A stretch of DNA of 64,000 nucleotides from Chryseobacterium turcicum (GCF_021010565.1 NZ_JAJNAY010000001.1:1344001-1408000), one strand, 5' to 3'. Positions 25,097 through 34,133 are shown, counted from the first letter of the stretch. The notes: generated from the sequence alone by a model not told the origin. Numbers and translations are program-made.

Positions 25097-25264
25097 AAGA
25101 GCCAAGTAAAAAGGCAAAATAGTAAAGTTTAAGAAAGTGAAAAACTTAAGTTTTAAACACAAAATTGTATTTCAGTAATAATAAAAAATCAGGTAATCTG
25201 TAAAAAATCCATAATGAACGCTTTTGTATGTTGCATTGGGCTCTTTTAACTTTTTACTTGGCTC
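25095..25264. repeat. Inverted repeat GAGCCAAGTAAAAAG around an intergenic spacer
   Basis: GAGCCAAGTAAAAAG (25099-25113) is found as its exact reverse complement at 25250-25264, so the whole gap between ATPase and permease genes is flanked by a 15-bp inverted repeat. A diverged copy lies near 20127-20155. Confidence 0.85.
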
Positions 25265-25277
25265 CTAAATTTAAATT

Positions 25278-26507
25278 ATGTTTGATCTAGACCGTTGGCA
25301 GGAAATATTCAGTTCTATTCGCAGCAATGTTTTGCGTACGGTGCTTTCAGGGTTTACTGTGGCACTTGGGCTTTTCATATTCATTGTTCTTTTCGGAATT
25401 GGAAAGGGGTTACAGAATGCCTTTACCGAAGGTTTTGCAAGAGATGCCCAAAATCTTATTCAGATTACTACCGGGAAAACAACGATTGCCTATAAAGGGC
25501 TTCAGTCTGACCGTGAAGTAACAATGAATAATGATGATTATGATTTCTTGGTCAATGCTGACAAAGAAAAAGTAGAATATACAACCCCGAGGTATGCTGC
25601 TAATCTCTTGGTGAAATATGGTAAGGAAAGTGGAAGTTATCAAATTAATGGTGGTGACACGGATGAAATATTTGTCGAAAATAGAAAAATGTTGGACGGA
25701 AGATACCTGTCTCCCAATGATTTGAATAACAAGCAGCACGTTGCCGTAATCGGAAGAATGGTGCAGCGGGATTTAATTAAAAACGGAAATCCTGTCGGAA
25801 AAGATATTGATATCAACGGAACGATGTTTAAAGTAATCGGTGTTTTCTCAGATGACGGCGGAGATTGGGATGAAAGGCATATTGCTGTGCCTATTACCAC
25901 CCTTCAACAGATGAAAAAGGGTTCAGATACGGTAAGCACTGCATTTATCGCTTATGACGAAAAACTTACTCCCGAGCAGGCAATTAAATATGGAGATGAG
26001 CTTAAAGATAAATTAAAATCACGAAAAAACGTTTCTCCCGATGACGAAAATGGCGTCAGAGTCTGGAACAATGCTCAGAATATGAATGATACATTTGCCA
26101 TCATGTTTGCACTTACTCTTATTGTAGGATTTATTGGTGCAGGTACGCTTCTAGCCGGAATCATCGGAATTAGCAACATTATGGTCTATATTGTGAAGGA
26201 AAGAACTAAAGAAATCGGTGTACGAAAAGCGATTGGTGCAAAGCCAGGAAGTATTGTAGGATTGATTGTTCAGGAAAGTGTGGTCATCACGGTCGTTTCC
26301 GGATTGGTGGGTGTTGGTATAGGAGTTTTAACTTTAAATCTCATCGGCGACAGTTTAGAGGAATATTTTATTAAAAATCCAAGTGTAGGAACTACGGAAA
26401 TCGTGATGGCGTTTGTGGCTCTCGTACTTTCGGGCTTAATTGCAGGGTTTGTTCCCGCACGAAGAGCATCGAAAATTAGACCTATCGAAGCGTTGCGAAC
26501 AGAATAA
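25278..26507 (+). CDS. ABC transporter permease (MacB/FtsX type)
   Basis: A 409-residue inner-membrane protein with the MacB layout: one membrane helix near residues 20-42, a large periplasmic MacB_PCD domain (about 45-270), and the FtsX core of three helices (about 282-405) with IKPG/VKERTKEIGVRKAIGAKPG and the closing FVPARRASKIRPIEALR. It should pair with the ATPase encoded upstream. A second, different permease gene follows, so the working transporter may be a heterodimer. Confidence 0.92.
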   Translation: MFDLDRWQEIFSSIRSNVLRTVLSGFTVALGLFIFIVLFGIGKGLQNAFTEGFARDAQNLIQITTGKTTIAYKGLQSDREVTMNNDDYDFLVNADKEKVEYTTPRYAANLLVKYGKESGSYQINGGDTDEIFVENRKMLDGRYLSPNDLNNKQHVAVIGRMVQRDLIKNGNPVGKDIDINGTMFKVIGVFSDDGGDWDERHIAVPITTLQQMKKGSDTVSTAFIAYDEKLTPEQAIKYGDELKDKLKSRKNVSPDDENGVRVWNNAQNMNDTFAIMFALTLIVGFIGAGTLLAGIIGISNIMVYIVKERTKEIGVRKAIGAKPGSIVGLIVQESVVITVVSGLVGVGIGVLTLNLIGDSLEEYFIKNPSVGTTEIVMAFVALVLSGLIAGFVPARRASKIRPIEALRTE

Positions 26508-26561
26508 TTTAATTTGAAAATTTGACAGTCTGTTAATTTGAAAACGAAATTCAAATTAAAT
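26507..26561. repeat. Intergenic palindrome of the AATTTGAA family
   Basis: ATTTAATTTGAA (26507-26518) pairs with TTCAAATTAAAT (26550-26561). The same unit recurs near 4.1 kb and 27.9 kb. Confidence 0.75.
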
Positions 26562-26591
26562 ATTATAAATTATAATTCATAACTCAAAAAA

Positions 26592-27860
26592 GTGAATATT
26601 TTATTTAAAAAAGATACATGGCAGGAAATCTATTATTCTCTTCGGAATAATAAGCTCCGCACCTTTCTCACCATGATTGGCGTAGGGTGGGGAATGTTCT
26701 TGTATGTAAGTCTCCTCGGAGCAGCAAAAGGTCTTGAAAATGGTTTTGATAAGCTTTTCTCGGGATTTGCAACCAACACAATCTTTCTTTGGGCTCAAAA
26801 CACATCCATCCCTTATGACGGCTTTCCCAAAGGCAGAGAGATGAATTTGCGCCTGTCTGATATAGATTTGTTAGAGAAAAAAGTTCATGAGGTAGACTAT
26901 ATTTCACCTCAAAACTCACGCGGAAACTTTGGTAGTGCAGGCGAGCAAATGTCTAGAAATGGAAAATATGCAACCTATACCTTAACCGGAGATTCGCCGA
27001 TTGGAAACAAAATTTCTGAGAAAAAACTGATTTTTGGAAGATATCTTAATGATGCCGATCTTTCTCAGAATAAAAATGTTGCCGTTATTGGAGAAGAGAT
27101 TTATAAAAACTTTTTCGATGCCAAAAAGAAAGAAGACCCTTTGGGGAAATCGATTAATGTAAAAGGCATTTTCTTCAATGTAATTGGTGTTTTCAGAGTG
27201 AAAAGAGGCGGCCCGATGGAAAATGACCGTACAGTTTACATTCCACTTTCTTCTTTTAGCAGTTTGTTTAATAACGGCGACAAAATTGATGTTTTTTCTG
27301 TTGTGAGTAAACCTGATGCAGAAGTGAATGAGGTAGAAGTAAAGATTAAAAATGTTTTAAAAACTAAAAATAAAGTTTCACCTGATGATACCAATGCTTT
27401 CGGAAGTTTTAACCTTGGAAAAGAATTTAAAAAACTTACCGGTTTCCTTGACGGAATGCAGCTTTTAACGATTATTGTGGGAACTCTTACTATTCTTGCC
27501 GGAGTTATAGCCATTTCCAATATTCTTTTAATTACAGTTACAGAAAGAACTAAAGAAATTGGTATCAGAAGAGCTTTAGGAGCAAAACCAGCTGAAGTAA
27601 GAAATCAGATTTTGCTGGAAAGCGTTGTGATAACCATTTCGTCCGGGCTTTTAGGTTTTATGTTTGGACTTCTATTATTGATTGGATTAGATGCTTGGGC
27701 ACAATCCAATGAAAATATTCCTTTGTATAACCCAACAGTCAATTTCGGAAATGTCTTCAGTGCAATGGCAATTATGGTTTTCTTAGGATTAATCATTGGG
27801 ATGATTCCTGCACAGAGAGCCGTTAAAATCAGACCAATTGAAGCTTTAAGAAGTGAATAA
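26592..27860 (+). CDS. ABC transporter permease (MacB/FtsX type), second subunit
   Basis: A 422-residue permease with the same layout as its neighbour: N-terminal membrane helix (about 20-42), periplasmic MacB_PCD domain (about 45-280), and a C-terminal FtsX core with ERTKEIGIRRALGAKPAEV and MIPAQRAVKIRPIEALRSE. It starts with GTG at 26592, since the sequence NILFKKDTWQEIYYSLRNNKLR directly matches the start of its paralogue. Two different permeases with one ATPase suggest a heterodimeric MacB-like exporter. Confidence 0.9.
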   Translation: MNILFKKDTWQEIYYSLRNNKLRTFLTMIGVGWGMFLYVSLLGAAKGLENGFDKLFSGFATNTIFLWAQNTSIPYDGFPKGREMNLRLSDIDLLEKKVHEVDYISPQNSRGNFGSAGEQMSRNGKYATYTLTGDSPIGNKISEKKLIFGRYLNDADLSQNKNVAVIGEEIYKNFFDAKKKEDPLGKSINVKGIFFNVIGVFRVKRGGPMENDRTVYIPLSSFSSLFNNGDKIDVFSVVSKPDAEVNEVEVKIKNVLKTKNKVSPDDTNAFGSFNLGKEFKKLTGFLDGMQLLTIIVGTLTILAGVIAISNILLITVTERTKEIGIRRALGAKPAEVRNQILLESVVITISSGLLGFMFGLLLLIGLDAWAQSNENIPLYNPTVNFGNVFSAMAIMVFLGLIIGMIPAQRAVKIRPIEALRSE

Positions 27861-27883
27861 TTAATAATTTGAAAATAAGTTAA

Positions 27884-27922
27884 TTTAAAAATTTGAAAAT
27901 GAAATGTTTGTTCAAATTTTAA
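27884..27922. repeat. Intergenic palindrome of the AATTTGAA family
   Basis: TTAAAAATTTGAA and TTCAAATTTTAA are near complements in the gap before the adaptor gene; the element belongs with those at 4.1 and 26.5 kb. Confidence 0.6.
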
Positions 27923-27948
27923 TCTTTTAATTAAAAAATAAACTATAT

Positions 27949-29151
27949 ATGAAAAAGAAATTTAGCTGGAAGAAAGCAATTTACATCATTCTCGGAATTA
28001 TTTTCGCAGGAGTATTGATTATGGGAATCAGCTATTTGGTGAAATCAAATTCAAAAGAAACGGAGGCTTTCCTTACCCGAAAACCGAAAATCCAGAATAT
28101 GGAAGATAAGGTGATGGCTACCGGAAAAATTGTTCCAAAAGAAGAAATTGAAATTAAACCCAATATTGCCGGAATTATCGATAAAATTTTGGTAGATGAA
28201 GGAGATAGAGTAGAAGCAGGACAATTAATTGCCACGGTGAGAATTATTCCCAACATTGCAGAAGTAAACAATGCTACACAAAACGTTCAAAATGCACAGC
28301 TTCAGATTAATAATGCTAAGATGAATCTTTCTAATATGCAGACTCAGTTTGCGATGTCTGAAAAATTATTCAAGCAAGGAGTAATTTCAAAACAAGAATA
28401 TCTGACGGCTCAACAGCAGTTATATACCCAACAACAAACGCTGAAAAATGCCAATCAACAATTGGTAACTGCTCAAAAGTCTTTACAGATTGTAAAGACG
28501 GGGGCTATTCCGGAATTGCAAGGTTTGGCGACCACTCAAATTCGTTCTAAAGCTGCAGGTACCGTTCTTGAAGTTCCTGTAAAAGTAGGAAGTCAGGTAA
28601 TTGAAGCGAACTCTTTCAACGCAGGAACTACAATTTGTTCGATTGCAGATTTAAATTCATTGATTTTTCAAGGTGAAATTGATGAAGCTCAAGCCGGAAA
28701 ACTAAAGCAGGGAATGGATATGAAAATCGTGATTGGAGCTCTTCAGAATAAATCATTTCCGGGAACGCTTACGATGATTGCTCCTAAAGGAAAAGATCAA
28801 AACGGAACGATAAAATTCCCGGTAGAAGGTGACGTGAAAAACCCGAATAACGAATACATTAGAGCCGGATTTTCTGCCAACGGAGAAATCGTTTTAAAAT
28901 CAGAAAAAAATGCATTGCTTTTGGATGAATCTTTGGTTCAGTACGAAAAGAAAAACGGAAAAGACGTTTCTTTTGTTGAAGTAAAACAAAAAGACGGAAA
29001 ATTCAAAAAAGTGTATGCAAAATTGGGTGCGAGCGACGGAATTAATGTACAGATTTTACCGGGTTCTGGTATTGATCAAAACTCCGATATAAAAGTTTGG
29101 AATCCTTCAGATAAAGACAAAGAAGAATTAAAAGAAAAAGCGAAGAAATAA
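27949..29151 (+). CDS. MacA/HlyD-type periplasmic adaptor (membrane fusion protein)
   Basis: A 400-residue adaptor with an N-terminal membrane anchor (about 9-30), the first half of the lipoyl domain (VPKEEIEIKPNIAGIIDKILVDEGDRVEAGQLIA, about 62-96), an alpha-helical hairpin rich in glutamine and asparagine (about 105-185), the second lipoyl half (IRSKAAGTVLEVPVKVGSQV) and beta-barrel domains to the C-terminus. It links the inner-membrane ABC permeases to an outer-membrane channel. No TolC-like gene is in the operon, so the channel is encoded elsewhere. Confidence 0.92.
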   Translation: MKKKFSWKKAIYIILGIIFAGVLIMGISYLVKSNSKETEAFLTRKPKIQNMEDKVMATGKIVPKEEIEIKPNIAGIIDKILVDEGDRVEAGQLIATVRIIPNIAEVNNATQNVQNAQLQINNAKMNLSNMQTQFAMSEKLFKQGVISKQEYLTAQQQLYTQQQTLKNANQQLVTAQKSLQIVKTGAIPELQGLATTQIRSKAAGTVLEVPVKVGSQVIEANSFNAGTTICSIADLNSLIFQGEIDEAQAGKLKQGMDMKIVIGALQNKSFPGTLTMIAPKGKDQNGTIKFPVEGDVKNPNNEYIRAGFSANGEIVLKSEKNALLLDESLVQYEKKNGKDVSFVEVKQKDGKFKKVYAKLGASDGINVQILPGSGIDQNSDIKVWNPSDKDKEELKEKAKK

Positions 29152-29500
29152 ATTCGTTTTGATTATAAATAATGTGAATTTGATATCAATCATCTTGTTT
29201 TCAGATTGTTGATTTTATAAGCTAATTCATCGTTTTTTAACGCAAAGATTTATTTTTCTTGATATTTTACTTTAATAAACAAAGATGAATCAATGAATTG
29301 ATTTAATTTAATGAAGCTCATGCATATATTTTACGCTTAATCAACTTGTTCGATAATCTTTGGACTAAAGTCAAAATTATTTTAAGTAAATCTTTGCGTA
29401 AAAAGAATAATCGATTTCATATTAAATAAAAAAGTCCCAGATTTTCTGGGACTTTTTTATGCTTTTTACTACAGATTTCAAATCTTATTGGAGTTTAAAA
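29152..29500. other. Intergenic region with a bidirectional terminator
   Basis: In this 349-base gap I see nothing but AT-rich sequence and the hairpin terminator at 29429-29457. Confidence 0.7.
29429..29457. terminator. Bidirectional terminator between convergent genes
   Basis: A perfect 13-bp stem (29429-29441 with 29445-29457, core GTCCCAGA) with a TTT loop and A/T runs on both sides serves the adaptor gene and the convergent small gene at 29501. Confidence 0.92.
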
Positions 29501-29794
29501 TTAGCTTAAAAACTTAATTTCTTTGTCTTTAAATTTATTTTTTACCACGATTTTATTCATCGTCGTCAACATTTTTCTACGCAGTTTAGCTAGTTTTCTT
29601 ACATTTTTATCTTCACTGTAATCAAAGATATTGTCTTTAAAACTAAATGTATCGCCGTCTTTAAATTCGATTTTACTTTTCTTTAATTCACCCAAAAGCA
29701 TAAGGTTGGTCATGCTTTCAAGAAGTAAATGTTCAGATTTACCAAGAGATTTTAAAGAAATAAGGAGCTGTTTTTTATATTTTTTCTTTGCCAT
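29501..29794 (-). CDS. Small basic protein of unknown function
   Basis: A 97-residue lysine-rich protein (MAKKKYKKQLL at the start, KFKDKEIKFLS at the end). It is predicted to be mostly helical, with a short acidic middle (EFKDGDTFSFKDNIFDYSED). No signal peptide, membrane helix or known motif is visible. It stands alone, convergent to the transporter operon and divergent from arsR. The coding call rests on its clean start, stop and terminator; no family is recognised. Confidence 0.62.
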   Translation of the reverse strand: MAKKKYKKQLLISLKSLGKSEHLLLESMTNLMLLGELKKSKIEFKDGDTFSFKDNIFDYSEDKNVRKLAKLRRKMLTTMNKIVVKNKFKDKEIKFLS

Positions 29795-29919
29795 AATTTA
29801 GACGGTTTCGTTTTAAGATTTATGCAAATATATCATTTTCATTATAACTAAATTTTGATATTAATTTTTTATCAATTTTACATATCTTAAAGTTAAAAAT
29901 TAAAATTTATTTTCTCTAG

Positions 29920-29927
29920 TAACTTTA
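29920..29927 (+). promoter_or_regulatory. Candidate -7 promoter element of the arsenic operon
   Basis: TAACTTTA differs from TAnnTTTG at the last base only and lies just before the first operator-like dyad, 32 bases before the arsR ATG. Confidence 0.4.
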
Positions 29928-29928
29928 T

Positions 29929-29950
29929 TATCGTAATATTGCAATATTAA
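29929..29950. promoter_or_regulatory. ArsR operator-like site, first copy
   Basis: It contains the perfect 14-bp palindrome AATATTGCAATATT (29935-29948). With its left flank TTATCG it matches the second copy (30311-30332) at 20 of 22 positions. Confidence 0.65.
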
Positions 29951-29959
29951 AATAAGAAG

Positions 29960-30289
29960 ATGGGACTTACAAAAACAGAAATTTTTACTGAAAAGCAAAA
30001 CAGATTGGCAACAGTTTTTAAAGTTTTGGGTCACCCTGCAAGAATTGCAATTCTACAGCATATTATCAATCAAAATGCGTGTATCTGTAACGATTTGGTA
30101 GAAGAGTTAGGTTTAGCACAAGCTACGATTTCGCAACATTTAAAAGAGTTGAAAAATATAGGAATCATCAAAGGAACGATAGAAGGTAAGTCTGTTTGCT
30201 ATTGTATTGAAGATACCATCTGGAAAACAATTCAAGATGAGATAGGAATGTTTTTCATTCAAAATCCTCAATCAGAATCATGCTGTTAA
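29960..30289 (+). CDS. arsR: ArsR-family arsenic-responsive repressor
   Basis: A 109-residue winged-helix repressor. GHPARIAIL (about 24-32) marks the start of the DNA-binding domain, and the recognition helix is AQATISQHLKEL. The metal-site motif appears as C41-I-C43-N-D in the helix before it, the usual CxC(N)D(L) box that binds arsenite or antimonite. The protein ends in a C-terminal cysteine pair (SESCC), which could also bind As(III). It should repress its own operon at the two dyads found before this gene and after it. Confidence 0.9.
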   Translation: MGLTKTEIFTEKQNRLATVFKVLGHPARIAILQHIINQNACICNDLVEELGLAQATISQHLKELKNIGIIKGTIEGKSVCYCIEDTIWKTIQDEIGMFFIQNPQSESCC

Positions 30290-30310
30290 AAGCATTTTTT
30301 TTATTATAAA

Positions 30311-30336
30311 TTATCGTAATATAGCAATGTTACGAT
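30311..30336. promoter_or_regulatory. ArsR operator-like site, second copy
   Basis: Arms ATCGTAA (30313-30319) and TTACGAT (30330-30336) form a dyad between arsR and the DUF6428 gene. It repeats the first site with two changes, which suggests a second control point inside the operon. Confidence 0.6.
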
Positions 30337-30361
30337 TTTAAATTAATTTAATATCAATATT

Positions 30362-30835
30362 ATGAAACTTTCAAAAATTAAAGAAATTTTACCTTCATTA
30401 GAAAATGTAGAATTTCAATTAGAAAACGGAACTTTTGTACCAGAACATTTTCACGTAACAGAAGTAGGACAAATCACTAAAAAATTTATCGATTGTGGCG
30501 GAGTAATCCGTTCAGAAAAAGTAGTGAATTTTCAGTTATGGAATGCTGATGATTTTGAGCATCGCCTAAAACCTGGAAAGCTTTTAAACATCATTCAGCT
30601 TTCAGAAGAAAAATTAGGAATAGAAGACTCCGAAATTGAAGTAGAGTATCAATCACAAACCATCGGGAAATACGATTTAGAATTTAATGGGAAATATTTT
30701 GTTTTAATGAATAAAACCACCGCTTGTCTTGCGCAGGATGCTTGCGGAATTCCTTCTGAAAAAGAAAAGAAAAATCTTTCAGAATTAACTTTAAATTCAG
30801 AAAATTCTTGCCAACCCGGAAGTGGATGTTGCTAG
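30362..30835 (+). CDS. DUF6428 family protein of the arsenic operon
   Basis: A 157-residue cytosolic protein. The main part (about 1-130) has the conserved look of a family repeatedly found between arsR and arsenate reductase in flavobacteria (VPEHFHVTEVGQITKKFIDCGG near residue 27, NFQLWNADDFEHRLKPGKL near 60); DUF6428 is my best assignment. A cysteine pair occurs at CLAQDAC near 121-127, and the tail ends CQPGSGCC. These cysteines suggest As(III) binding, perhaps as a chaperone; that is an inference. Confidence 0.68.
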   Translation: MKLSKIKEILPSLENVEFQLENGTFVPEHFHVTEVGQITKKFIDCGGVIRSEKVVNFQLWNADDFEHRLKPGKLLNIIQLSEEKLGIEDSEIEVEYQSQTIGKYDLEFNGKYFVLMNKTTACLAQDACGIPSEKEKKNLSELTLNSENSCQPGSGCC

Positions 30836-30843
30836 TTTTTTCA

Positions 30844-30889
30844 GCTACGAATACACGAGTAATAAAGTTAATATTTGTGTATTCGTAGC
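30844..30889. repeat. Intergenic hairpin with 13-bp perfect stem
   Basis: GCTACGAATACAC (30844-30856) pairs with GTGTATTCGTAGC (30877-30889) around a 20-base loop between the DUF6428 and arsenate reductase genes. There is no T-run, so it may limit rather than end transcription. Confidence 0.85.
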
Positions 30890-30916
30890 CATTTAATAAT
30901 ATCGAATTATTCAAAA

Positions 30917-31534
30917 ATGAAACAAGAAATTAAAGAACGTTGCGATATCATCAGCAAAAATTTTAAAGAAATTAATGCTGAAAGAAAAGTTTTATTGGAA
31001 AAATTAGCCAATCATATTCAAGAGAAATTAAATGTAGGTAAGGAAATCAATTTGGTTTACGTTTGCACGCATAATTCCCGCAGAAGTCATTTGGGACAGA
31101 TTTGGGCAAAAATGGCTGCCGATTTTTATGGTGTCAATGTTAATACTTTTTCTGCAGGAACTGAAGCGACTGCTTTCAATCAAAATGTCATCAATACATT
31201 GAGAACTGAGGGTTTTCAAGTAAAAAAATTAGAAGAAACGAATAATCCTAAGTATGATGTTATTTTTGGAGACAATAAATCAACTCTCTGTTTTTCAAAA
31301 ACAATTGATGATGAAACTTTGCCCAAAGAAAATTTTGTTGCTATAATGACTTGTGGAGATGCAGACGAAAACTGTCCGTTTATTCCAGGTTGTGATTTGC
31401 GAATTGGGACTACTTATTTTGACCCAAAATCTTACGATAATTCTATTCTTCAGGACGAAAAATATATTGAAAGAAGCAACCAAATTGCGATGGAATGTTT
31501 ATATGTTTTTTCTTTAATTAAAAAAATAATTTGA
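30917..31534 (+). CDS. arsC: Arsenate reductase (low-molecular-weight phosphatase-like)
   Basis: A 205-residue enzyme that reduces arsenate to arsenite. The active-site P-loop is C50-THNSR-R56 (C-x5-R) after NLVYV, and a second cysteine region [19 protein letters not shown] (about 150-168) should carry the resolving cysteines of a thioredoxin-coupled type. An N-terminal helical extension of about 40 residues is typical for the Bacteroidetes form. The ATG at 30917 is preferred over an in-frame start at 30875 that lies in the hairpin. Its stop overlaps the acr3 start by one base. Confidence 0.88.
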   Translation: MKQEIKERCDIISKNFKEINAERKVLLEKLANHIQEKLNVGKEINLVYVCTHNSRRSHLGQIWAKMAADFYGVNVNTFSAGTEATAFNQNVINTLRTEGFQVKKLEETNNPKYDVIFGDNKSTLCFSKTIDDETLPKENFVAIMTCGDADENCPFIPGCDLRIGTTYFDPKSYDNSILQDEKYIERSNQIAMECLYVFSLIKKII

Positions 31535-32562
31535 TGCAACCCAAACTCAAATTTCTTGACCGTTATCTTACTCTGTGGATTTTCTTTGCAATGGTAATTG
31601 GAGTAGGTTTAGGATTTTTATTTCCAAATATTTCTACGATTACCAACTCGTTATCTGTAGGAACTACTAGTATTCCGCTAGCAATGGGCTTGATTTTGAT
31701 GATGTATCCGCCGCTTGCAAAAGTAGATTACACTTTATTACCAATAGCTTTTAACGATAAAAAAGTATTATCACTTTCATTGTTGCTTAATTGGATTATT
31801 GGCCCAATTTTAATGTTTATTCTCGCAATTGTTTTCCTGAAAAATGAACCAGATTATATGGTTGGATTAATCTTGATTGGCTTGGCAAGATGTATTGCGA
31901 TGGTAATTGTTTGGAATGATTTAGCTAAAGGAAATCGAGAATATGCTGCGCTTTTGGTGGCTTTGAACAGTGTATTCCAAATTTTCTCTTACAGCTTTTT
32001 TGTATGGATATTTATCAATGTTTTACCGCAGAAATTAGGTTTGGGAAGCTTTAACGTTTCTATACCCATGCAAGATGTAACTAAAAGTGTTTTAGTTTAT
32101 CTGGGAATTCCTTTTTTAGCAGGTTTTTTATCTCGTTATTTTTTAGTGAAATTAAAAGGAGTAGAATGGTATCACCGAAAATTTATACCAAAGATTTCTC
32201 CGATTACCTTGTATGCATTATTATTTACTATTGTTTTGATGTTTGCTTTAAAGGGTGATAAAATGGTAGAACTCCCGATGGATGTTTTGAAAGTAGCAAT
32301 TCCTCTTGTTATCTATTTTGTATTGATGTTTTTTGTAAGTTTTTTCATTAATAAATTGATGAATGTTTCTTATGATAAAAATGCTTCAATATCATTTACG
32401 GCTACAGGAAATAATTTTGAATTGGCAATTGCAGTGGCTATTTCTGTCTTCGGAATTCATTCTGCACAAGCTTTTGTCGGTGTTATAGGTCCTTTGATAG
32501 AAGTTCCTGTATTGATTTTGCTGGTGAGAGCTAGTTTGTGGTTAAAGAAAAAATTCTATTAA
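31534..32562 (+). CDS. ACR3 arsenite efflux permease
   Basis: A 342-residue inner-membrane protein with ten predicted helices. The conserved cysteine of ACR3 is C120 in [12 protein letters not shown], and the conserved glutamate is E323 in [10 protein letters not shown]. It exports the arsenite made by the reductase encoded directly upstream, using the proton gradient. The start codons overlap (TGATG), so translation is coupled. It is the last gene of the arsenic operon; no terminator-like hairpin was seen before glyA. Confidence 0.93.
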   Translation: MQPKLKFLDRYLTLWIFFAMVIGVGLGFLFPNISTITNSLSVGTTSIPLAMGLILMMYPPLAKVDYTLLPIAFNDKKVLSLSLLLNWIIGPILMFILAIVFLKNEPDYMVGLILIGLARCIAMVIVWNDLAKGNREYAALLVALNSVFQIFSYSFFVWIFINVLPQKLGLGSFNVSIPMQDVTKSVLVYLGIPFLAGFLSRYFLVKLKGVEWYHRKFIPKISPITLYALLFTIVLMFALKGDKMVELPMDVLKVAIPLVIYFVLMFFVSFFINKLMNVSYDKNASISFTATGNNFELAIAVAISVFGIHSAQAFVGVIGPLIEVPVLILLVRASLWLKKKFY

Positions 32563-32635
32563 AATTAAATTTAAAAAGTAAAGACTTAAGTGTAAAAATC
32601 ATTGTAAGAAATACCTAATTCTACACTAAATTCCG

Positions 32636-32643
32636 TATTTTTG
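32636..32643 (+). promoter_or_regulatory. Candidate -7 promoter element of glyA
   Basis: TATTTTTG matches TAnnTTTG, 29 bases before the ATG. Confidence 0.55.
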
Positions 32644-32672
32644 GGGTTCAAAATCTAAAAATCTAAGAATAA

Positions 32673-33938
32673 ATGGACATTATTTTTGACCTTATCGAAA
32701 AAGAAAGAGAAAGACAATCCCACGGATTAGAGCTTATTGCTTCAGAAAACTTTGTTTCTGAAAATGTAATGAAAGCAATGGGAAGTGTATTGACGAATAA
32801 ATATGCAGAAGGATACCCTGGAAAAAGATATTACGGAGGTTGTGAAGTAGTAGATGAGGTTGAAACATTGGCTATCGAAAGAGCAAAGCAGCTTTTTGGT
32901 GTTGATTATGTAAATGTTCAGCCGCATTCTGGTTCTCAGGCTAACGCTGCGATTTATTTGGCAGTTTTGAAACCTGGAGACAAAATTATGGGGATGGATC
33001 TTTCTATGGGAGGTCACCTTACTCACGGTTCTGCAGTGAATTTTTCAGGAATTCAGTATAATGTAGTTTCTTACGGAGTACAGCAGGAAACTGGTTTGAT
33101 TGATTATGACCAAATGAGAGAAGTGGCGTTGAGAGAAAGACCAAAAATGTTGATTGCTGGTTTCTCGGCGTATTCAAGAGATTTAGATTATGCTAAATTC
33201 AGAGAGGTTGCAGATGAAATCGGTGCTACACTTTGGGCAGATATTGCGCATCCTGCAGGTTTAGTAGCAAAAGGATTATTAAATTCTCCATTCGAGCACT
33301 GTCATGTTGTAACCACTACGACTCACAAGACGTTAAGAGGTCCAAGAGGAGGAATGATTATGATGGGGAAAGATTTTGAAAATACATACGGACACAAAAC
33401 TCCAAAAGGTGAAATCAAGCAGATGAGCCAGGTTCTTGACGGAGCTGTTTTCCCAGGAATTCAGGGCGGCCCGCTAGAGCATGTGATTGCAGGGAAGGCA
33501 ATTGCTTTCGGTGAAGCACTTGATGACCAATTCTTAACGTATGCAAAACAAGTTAAATCTAACGCTCAGGCTTTATCTAAAGCGATGGTAGATTTAGGTT
33601 TTGATATTGTAAGTGGTGGGACTGATAATCACTTGATGTTGGTAGACCTTAGAAATAAAGGCGTAAACGGAAAAGAAACTGAAAAAGCTTTGGTGAAAGC
33701 TGATATTACTTGTAATAAAAATATGGTTCCTTTTGATGATAAATCTCCGTTCACGACTTCGGGTATCAGATTAGGAACTGCAGCAATCACGACAAGAGGT
33801 CTTAAAGAAAATGATATGAACACGATTGCAGAATTAATTTCTGAAGTAGTAGACAATATCAAAAATGAAGAAGTAATTGCAGACACTAGAAAGAAAGTAA
33901 ACCAATTAATGGAAGGAAAGGCTTTATTTAATTATTAA
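32673..33938 (+). CDS. glyA: Serine hydroxymethyltransferase
   Basis: A 421-residue pyridoxal-phosphate enzyme that interconverts serine and glycine and supplies one-carbon units on tetrahydrofolate. The cofactor lysine is K219 in [15 protein letters not shown]. Other signatures are ELIASENF (about 20-27), [13 protein letters not shown] (about 44-56), and the substrate arginine region [12 protein letters not shown] near 366. The length is standard. It has its own promoter candidate and is closed by a strong terminator. Confidence 0.98.
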   Translation: MDIIFDLIEKERERQSHGLELIASENFVSENVMKAMGSVLTNKYAEGYPGKRYYGGCEVVDEVETLAIERAKQLFGVDYVNVQPHSGSQANAAIYLAVLKPGDKIMGMDLSMGGHLTHGSAVNFSGIQYNVVSYGVQQETGLIDYDQMREVALRERPKMLIAGFSAYSRDLDYAKFREVADEIGATLWADIAHPAGLVAKGLLNSPFEHCHVVTTTTHKTLRGPRGGMIMMGKDFENTYGHKTPKGEIKQMSQVLDGAVFPGIQGGPLEHVIAGKAIAFGEALDDQFLTYAKQVKSNAQALSKAMVDLGFDIVSGGTDNHLMLVDLRNKGVNGKETEKALVKADITCNKNMVPFDDKSPFTTSGIRLGTAAITTRGLKENDMNTIAELISEVVDNIKNEEVIADTRKKVNQLMEGKALFNY

Positions 33939-33990
33939 GAATTGCTATTTAGCTGATAGCAGTTTGCTTTTGGCTCTTTAATATAAAAAC

Positions 33991-34023
33991 AAAAAGAGGT
34001 GCAAATATTTTGTGCCTCTTTTT
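33991..34023 (+). terminator. Terminator after glyA
   Basis: AAAAAGAGG (33991-33999) pairs with CCTCTTTTT (34015-34023); inner bases extend the stem with two G.T pairs. A T-run follows. Confidence 0.9.
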
Positions 34024-34042
34024 TGCAAATTGTAATTTTACA

Positions 34043-34126
34043 CTATCAACTATCAACTATCAACTATCAACTATCAACTATCAACTATCAACTATCAACT
34101 ATCAACCATCAACCATCAACCATCAA
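34043..34126. repeat. Tandem heptamer repeat CTATCAA/CCATCAA upstream of recX
   Basis: Nine perfect copies of CTATCAA (34043-34105) are followed by three copies of CCATCAA (34106-34126); the recX ATG begins seven bases later. The array fills nearly all the space between the glyA terminator and recX. A degenerate stretch of similar sequence lies near 51698-51722. Confidence 0.97.
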
Positions 34127-34133
34127 CTAAACT

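Noticed and set aside
34043..34126. Possible CRISPR array upstream of recX
   Set aside because: The repeats are seven bases long, continuous and without spacers, and no cas gene is near; this is a simple tandem repeat.
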